Source: Pseudomonadota bacterium (lineage in GTDB: Bacteria > Desulfobacterota > Anaeroferrophillalia > Anaeroferrophillales > Anaeroferrophillaceae). Taken from it: a stretch of DNA of 9,152 nucleotides. Position numbers and translations under genes: made by a program. Below the pieces are notes generated by a model, which saw only the letters and a program-made list of their open reading frames with translations, searched no databases and was not told where the DNA came from. Positions 5,670-9,152 of this stretch are shown one piece after another (the stretch's first letter is position 1; each line of letters starts with the position of its first letter). The stretch covers positions 1 through 9,152 of the forward strand of contig DQWO01000334.1 in assembly GCA_011042595.1 (NCBI GenBank). The letters run 5' to 3'.

Positions 5670-7400
5670 ATGAAAAAAAGATGTATGCTGCTGCTGGTGT
5701 TGGTGGTTTGTACGGCCTGTGGTTTGGAAAAAACTGCATTGAAGGCATCGCCGGACAAGTTCCATGAGATCAGGTTGCCGATTTCTCAGGATTGTGTCTG
5801 CAGTGAAAGCTCAGTTGGACTTAAGGGTAATTCCGCTGAGTATGGTTTGTATCCATGGATGACATTGGCCGCTGAGCAGCATGAAGATGGATCAGTTCTT
5901 TATCTTCATGAATGGCTGGCAGATGCCCGAAAGGAAGAACAGGCTGATACTGCCGATGACCTGGAAATTGAGCAGAAAGCCAGAACGGGGGCCCGCTACG
6001 AGTTTCCCATTGTCATTAATAAAAAAGTTAAACATTTTATCTCCTATTACAGCACGGTAAACAGCTCTTTTACCCGTAGAAGCCTTGAAAGGGCACAGCT
6101 TTATTTGCCTGAGATGAGGCGGATTTTGCGTCAGTATCATATTCCTGAGGAACTGGCTTATATGGTGCTTATTGAGAGCGGATTTACCACCCATGCCTAT
6201 TCCCGGGCCCGGGCCTGTGGTCCGTGGCAGTTTATCAGCGGAACCGGTCGCAAATATGGATTGAAAATCAACTGGTGGGTGGATGAACGCCGGGACCCCT
6301 TGAAATCAACCTATGCCGCCGCCAAATATCTTCATGATCTTTATGGCTATTTTGACTCCTGGTACCTGGCTGCTGCTGCCTATAACGCCGGTGAAGGCAA
6401 GATTATGCGGGCGATTAAAAAGCATAAAACCCAAGATTTCTGGGAAATGTCCCGTTTCCGTTACCTGAAGCGGGAGACCAAGGAATATATCCCCCGGCTG
6501 ATTGCGGCGATTCTCATCGCCAGGGAGCCGGAAAAATATGGTCTTTCAAATGTAAGCTATCTGCCACCCTTGACGTTTGATGAAGTTGAGGTTCATGATG
6601 CCACGGATTTGCAGGTTGTAGCCTGGGCGGCTGGTTGTAAATTTAGTGATTTGAAAAAGCTGAATCCAGAGCTGCGTTACTGGTGTACTCCTCCCAAAGT
6701 TAAAAAATACCTGGTGAAAGTTCCCTCCGGGGCAGGAGCTCAATGTCAGCAAAAGTTAGCCGGTTTGCCGCCGGAACAGCGGATAACTTTCCGCCGGCAT
6801 AAAATCAGGTCGGGCGAATCATTGTCAACCATAGCCCACCGATACCGAACCAGTATCCGGCCGATTAAGGAATTGAATAATCTGTCAGGCACCAGAATTC
6901 GCGCTGGTTCTTACCTGGTTATTCCGGTGCGGGCTCAAGGTTCAGGTCAGGTGGTATTTTCTTCCAAAATCTACACTGCGGGAGTCCGGCAGCATCGCAT
7001 GCCCCAGTCTGTGATTCATCGGCCCTCCGCGTATCGCGTCCGGCGTGGGGATAGCCTTTGGAAGATTGCCCATAAATATCATGTATCAGTGAACAATATC
7101 AGAAAGTGGAACAGCCTGGGGAGATCAAAGTTGATAAAACCCGGTCAGGTTCTGGCGCTTTCTGAACAGCGGCGGGGACGGCGGGTGGTAAAAAAGAGGA
7201 AGTGGGTGAAAACCGCTTCCCTGAAGTCTGAAAAACAACGTTCCTCTGCCGGTAAAACCGTTAAGGTACGTCGCGGTGATACCCTCTGGAAGGTTTCACG
7301 TAAATATGGACTGACCGTTGACCAGCTATGCCGTTGGAATGGGTTGAAAGAAAGATCTATTCTGCATCCTGGTCAGGTTCTGTCTCTTTCCGCTCAATAG
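5670..7400 (+). CDS. mltD: Membrane-bound lytic murein transglycosylase D-like lipoprotein with three LysM repeats
   Basis: A 576-residue enzyme that cleaves the MurNAc-GlcNAc bond of peptidoglycan, producing 1,6-anhydro-MurNAc ends. The N-terminus is a lipoprotein-type signal (MKKRCMLLLVLVV) with candidate acylated Cys17; the lipobox Cys-Thr-Ala-Cys is imperfect at the -3 position. The SLT (family 1) domain spans about 140-290. It contains the catalytic Glu169 in LIESGF, GPWQF (184-188), the YGLKINWWVDERRDP block (196-210) and AYNAGEGK (237-244). A partly degenerate LysM-like segment (about 303-352) typical of MltD follows. Three clear LysM peptidoglycan-binding repeats come next at about 374-419, 454-497 and 530-574, the last two with RRGD(S/T)LWK openings. 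A basic linker (about 500-528) separates repeats two and three. The last 44 bases overlap the 3' end of the convergent DUF3786 gene. It likely acts at the inner face of the outer membrane. Confidence 0.93.
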   Translation: MKKRCMLLLVLVVCTACGLEKTALKASPDKFHEIRLPISQDCVCSESSVGLKGNSAEYGLYPWMTLAAEQHEDGSVLYLHEWLADARKEEQADTADDLEIEQKARTGARYEFPIVINKKVKHFISYYSTVNSSFTRRSLERAQLYLPEMRRILRQYHIPEELAYMVLIESGFTTHAYSRARACGPWQFISGTGRKYGLKINWWVDERRDPLKSTYAAAKYLHDLYGYFDSWYLAAAAYNAGEGKIMRAIKKHKTQDFWEMSRFRYLKRETKEYIPRLIAAILIAREPEKYGLSNVSYLPPLTFDEVEVHDATDLQVVAWAAGCKFSDLKKLNPELRYWCTPPKVKKYLVKVPSGAGAQCQQKLAGLPPEQRITFRRHKIRSGESLSTIAHRYRTSIRPIKELNNLSGTRIRAGSYLVIPVRAQGSGQVVFSSKIYTAGVRQHRMPQSVIHRPSAYRVRRGDSLWKIAHKYHVSVNNIRKWNSLGRSKLIKPGQVLALSEQRRGRRVVKKRKWVKTASLKSEKQRSSAGKTVKVRRGDTLWKVSRKYGLTVDQLCRWNGLKERSILHPGQVLSLSAQ

Positions 7401-8022
7401 TGTTGCTTCCTGTCATGGTCCGGGACAAAACCCGCTTGGTGACCATCTGGGCCAGGACAACGATATCCTCCAGCGAGAGGTAACGGTCGATTGCCGCATC
7501 AAAAAGGATGTCATAGGCGGAAGGGAAATCCTCGTCCCCTTCCCAGAAGATAAGGGTCAGGTCGATATCAGGCAGGGCCCTGATGGTGAATGATACATCA
7601 CCTAAACTGCTTGTGGTTGCTCCCAGTGCTTCTCCAGCCTGTTTGAACTCTTCTCCGTTATTTCCCAGTTTTGTCAGCAGAATATCAGTAGTCTTGCGTT
7701 TGAATACCGGAAAATAAAACGATCCTCCAGGGATGCCGCCATAATTTGTCAATTGTCCAGTCCTGCTTGAATGGGTGGCATTGATCAGGTAATGGAGGAT
7801 AATGATTTTACTGACCAGGGAGATGACCGGTTCCTGAGGGCAGGAAAAAGCCAGCTCTGGATAAGAGATGGTATAGGGACGCTGGAAGAATGACAGGGCA
7901 ATGGTTCCGTTCTGCTTATTATAGTTTATTTCGGGGTGGGTATCCAGATAGCTGATATCTGCATTTCTGAATTTGTCCGCGGCCAGGGCGAAAGTTTGCT
8001 GGTAATTTTTTTGTTTTTGCAT
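7357..8022 (-). CDS. DUF3786 family protein, function unknown
   Basis: A 221-residue soluble protein with the DUF3786 pattern: a YGGIPGGSFYFPVF block (94-107), then a Leu/Gly-rich helix, then the hallmark LIFWEGDEDFP (157-167) followed by ILFDAAIDRYLSLED (172-186). I associate the family with anaerobic bacteria and archaea; no function is established that I know of. The frame is open to 8103, but I chose the ATG at 8022. That start leaves a 22-base gap after the upstream radical SAM gene, whereas the 8103 start would overlap that gene by 59 bases and add an unrelated leader. The ribosome binding site is weak: a GGA about 12 bases upstream. The hydrophilic tail beyond residue about 205 lies outside the conserved domain, and its final codons run into the 3' end of mltD on the other strand. 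It is most likely cotranscribed with the radical SAM gene. Confidence 0.82.
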   Translation of the reverse strand: MQKQKNYQQTFALAADKFRNADISYLDTHPEINYNKQNGTIALSFFQRPYTISYPELAFSCPQEPVISLVSKIIILHYLINATHSSRTGQLTNYGGIPGGSFYFPVFKRKTTDILLTKLGNNGEEFKQAGEALGATTSSLGDVSFTIRALPDIDLTLIFWEGDEDFPSAYDILFDAAIDRYLSLEDIVVLAQMVTKRVLSRTMTGSNTIERKETEPDQDAE

Positions 8023-8044
8023 GATTATAAAAATCCGGAAGAGG

Positions 8045-8917
8045 TTAAAGTCCGCGCATCCATTCTTCCCGTAACGGGAGATTGCCGGCCAGGGCTTCAT
8101 CAATCATTGCCAGTGCGGCTTCGCGGTCTTTGGGAGAGTGAATTTTAATGGGAAGATAATTGGATGCGTGATTGGCCATAAACATTCCCCGGCTTAAGTG
8201 GGTATGGGCGATCATTTCACGCAATTCCAGTAATAATCCACGTTTATCCGGTAATTTGAACGTTCCTTCCTGGAACTGCCGGTCCAGTTCCGTGCCAGGT
8301 ACAATCATGGTGACCAATGCCCCGACATATTTAGGATCAATAGCACTCAATAATTCTCCCGTGCGACGGGCATGAATCAAAGACCTCTGGGCACCGGCAA
8401 TGCCAATCATGACGGTGGTTGAAAGGATCAGGCCGGCAGCCTGTGCTTTCAGACATAAATCCAGGGTATCATTTGCCGTGGTTCCCTTGTTGATTGCGGC
8501 CAGGGTCTGGTCATCACCGCTTTCAAGACCATAATAGATGATGCTAAGTTTTTCCTCTCGCAAGGCCTGCAGCTCAGGAAGACTTTTTTTCCGGATGGAT
8601 TTTGCCGAGGCATAAATACCAATGCGGGTGAGCCGTGGTATTTCAGCGTTAATCATTTGTAAAAGTGACAGTAAACGGGGAAAAGGAATGATCAGCGCAT
8701 CCCCATCGGTGATAAAAAGCCGGCGGGTTCGAGGGTATGCCCGGTTAGCGTAGCGGATGTCGGCCAGCAGGGTTTCCTCATCCTTGATCCGGAAACGGAC
8801 TCCCCGGTAAGTCGGGCAGAATGAACAGCGATTATGAGAACAGCCAACGGTTGCCTGGAGGATGATACTTCTGGCTTCACTTGGCGGGCGGATAATATTT
8901 CCTTCGTAATGCATCAT
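8045..8917 (-). CDS. Radical SAM protein with CX4CX2C cluster motif
   Basis: A 290-residue radical SAM enzyme. The [4Fe-4S] cluster ligands are Cys26, Cys31 and Cys34 in GCSHNRCSFC, spaced CX4CX2C rather than the usual CX3CX2C. An aromatic residue before the last Cys and the segment YRGVRFRIK (37-45) follow the pattern I know for a family of Elp3/MiaB/NifB-like radical SAM proteins in deltaproteobacteria. Other barrel features are FITDGDAL (68-75), probably the SAM amino-group (GGE-like) motif, YYGLESGDD (128-136) and TVMIGIAG (168-175). It reaches about residue 290 with no B12-binding, SPASM or other extra domain. The substrate is unknown. Two ATGs are adjacent (8917 and 8914); an AGGA lies about 13 bases before the first, so I keep the first. 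The DUF3786 gene begins 22 bases downstream, suggesting an operon. Confidence 0.92.
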   Translation of the reverse strand: MMHYEGNIIRPPSEARSIILQATVGCSHNRCSFCPTYRGVRFRIKDEETLLADIRYANRAYPRTRRLFITDGDALIIPFPRLLSLLQMINAEIPRLTRIGIYASAKSIRKKSLPELQALREEKLSIIYYGLESGDDQTLAAINKGTTANDTLDLCLKAQAAGLILSTTVMIGIAGAQRSLIHARRTGELLSAIDPKYVGALVTMIVPGTELDRQFQEGTFKLPDKRGLLLELREMIAHTHLSRGMFMANHASNYLPIKIHSPKDREAALAMIDEALAGNLPLREEWMRGL

Positions 8918-8973
8918 GTTATTTATTGGTTCCTGTTTATTTTGATGGCTTGAATCTTTTTCATCTTTCCATT

Positions 8974-9003
8974 ACTATATCCCCAGAAAAAACAACTCGT
9001 GAA
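8974..9003 (-). promoter_or_regulatory. Candidate promoter for the radical SAM/DUF3786 unit
   Basis: On the minus strand, TTCACG (8998-9003; 4 of 6 matches to TTGACA) is followed after 18 bases by TATAGT (8974-8979; 5 of 6 matches to TATAAT). It lies about 57 bases before the radical SAM ATG. The -35 box abuts the first heptad repeat. Confidence 0.33.
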
Positions 9004-9037
9004 GCTAAAAGCTAAAGGCTGATAGCTAACAGCTCAT
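9003..9037. repeat. Heptad tandem repeat, AGCTAAA-like, five units
   Basis: Five consecutive 7-base units begin at 9003, 9010, 9017, 9024 and 9031: AGCTAAA, AGCTAAA, GGCTGAT, AGCTAAC, AGCTCAT. The GCT core recurs at an exact 7-base period. The array is intergenic, and 7-base periodicity does not preserve a helical face, so a row of protein sites seems less likely than a simple-repeat origin. Confidence 0.75.
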
Positions 9038-9060
9038 CTGGAAACGATAGTTTCCGGATG
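9035..9060. repeat. 11-bp hairpin with GATA loop
   Basis: CATCTGGAAAC (9035-9045) pairs with GTTTCCGGATG (9050-9060) around a GATA loop, with a single T-G wobble. No T tract follows on either strand, so it is not a standard terminator. It overlaps the end of the heptad array by 3 bases and is followed by the perfect 10-bp palindrome GCTATATAGC (9064-9073). It looks like a small interspersed intergenic element. Confidence 0.65.
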
Positions 9061-9138
9061 GACGCTATATAGCATAATCACGATATAAAGTGCAACAATG
9101 ACATCAGGTTGTAAAAATATTTTTCATGGGAGTGTCCG

Positions 9139-9152
9139 GTGAAAATCAAAAC
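9139..9152 (+). CDS. Possible first codons of a gene running off the right edge
   Basis: A GTG at 9139 opens a frame reading (M)KIK to the end of the window. GGGAG at 9128-9132 lies 6 bases before it, a good ribosome-binding spacing. An overlapping ATG at 9126 opens another frame but has no such site. Only four codons are visible, so nothing can be said about the product. Confidence 0.28.

Noticed and set aside
8022..8103. Upstream start at 8103 for the DUF3786 protein
   Set aside because: It would overlap the radical SAM gene by 59 bases and add 27 residues that do not fit the family; the ATG at 8022 gives a normal 22-base gap.
9003..9037. Heptad array considered as a CRISPR array
   Set aside because: Units are 7 bases with no spacers and no cas genes are nearby.
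9035..9060. Hairpin considered as a terminator
   Set aside because: No T tract follows on either strand.

Overview
The window looks like chromosomal DNA from an anaerobic Gram-negative bacterium, most likely a deltaproteobacterium in the broad sense (Desulfobacterota). Three things point there: an acyl-CoA dehydrogenase paired with a glutaconyl-CoA decarboxylase alpha subunit, a DUF3786 protein (a family I associate with strict anaerobes), and lipoprotein and lytic-transglycosylase genes that imply an outer membrane. This assignment is inferred from gene content; no rRNA or tRNA is present to confirm it. I see no transposase, integrase, CRISPR array, phage gene or tRNA.

Layout from left to right. 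A small membrane-anchored zinc-ribbon protein (37-240, +) is followed by a weak terminator. rmuC (348-1589, -) is transcribed divergently from a lipoprotein gene of unknown function (1795-2232, +), which has a good sigma70-type promoter in the shared spacer. A 303-base spacer (2233-2535) holds a cluster of GGTGAAA half-sites, an 8-bp stem-loop and a possible 51-codon ORF. Next comes a two-gene metabolic unit: an acyl-CoA dehydrogenase (2536-3687, +) and gcdA (3740-5473, +), closed by a strong intrinsic terminator at 5509-5542. An MltD-like lytic transglycosylase with three LysM repeats (5670-7400, +) follows with its own putative promoter. It runs tail-to-tail into a two-gene minus-strand unit made of a radical SAM protein (8045-8917) and a DUF3786 protein (7357-8022); the 3' ends overlap by 44 bases. 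The right end has heptad tandem repeats, a stable hairpin, a palindrome and possibly the first codons of another gene.

How the genes may work together. The dehydrogenase and GcdA resemble the anaerobic route in which glutaryl-CoA is oxidised to glutaconyl-CoA without decarboxylation, and a biotin- and Na+-dependent decarboxylase then makes crotonyl-CoA while pumping Na+. GcdA is the carboxyltransferase subunit only; the biotin carrier and membrane pump subunits must lie elsewhere. The dehydrogenase has the Val next to the catalytic Glu expected of the non-decarboxylating type. By eye, however, it lacks the Arg that binds the substrate's distal carboxylate in known glutaryl-CoA dehydrogenases, so its true substrate is open. 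The remaining genes look like ordinary cell-envelope and DNA-maintenance genes plus one uncharacterised radical SAM/DUF3786 pair. I do not see a convincing new defence or mobile system.
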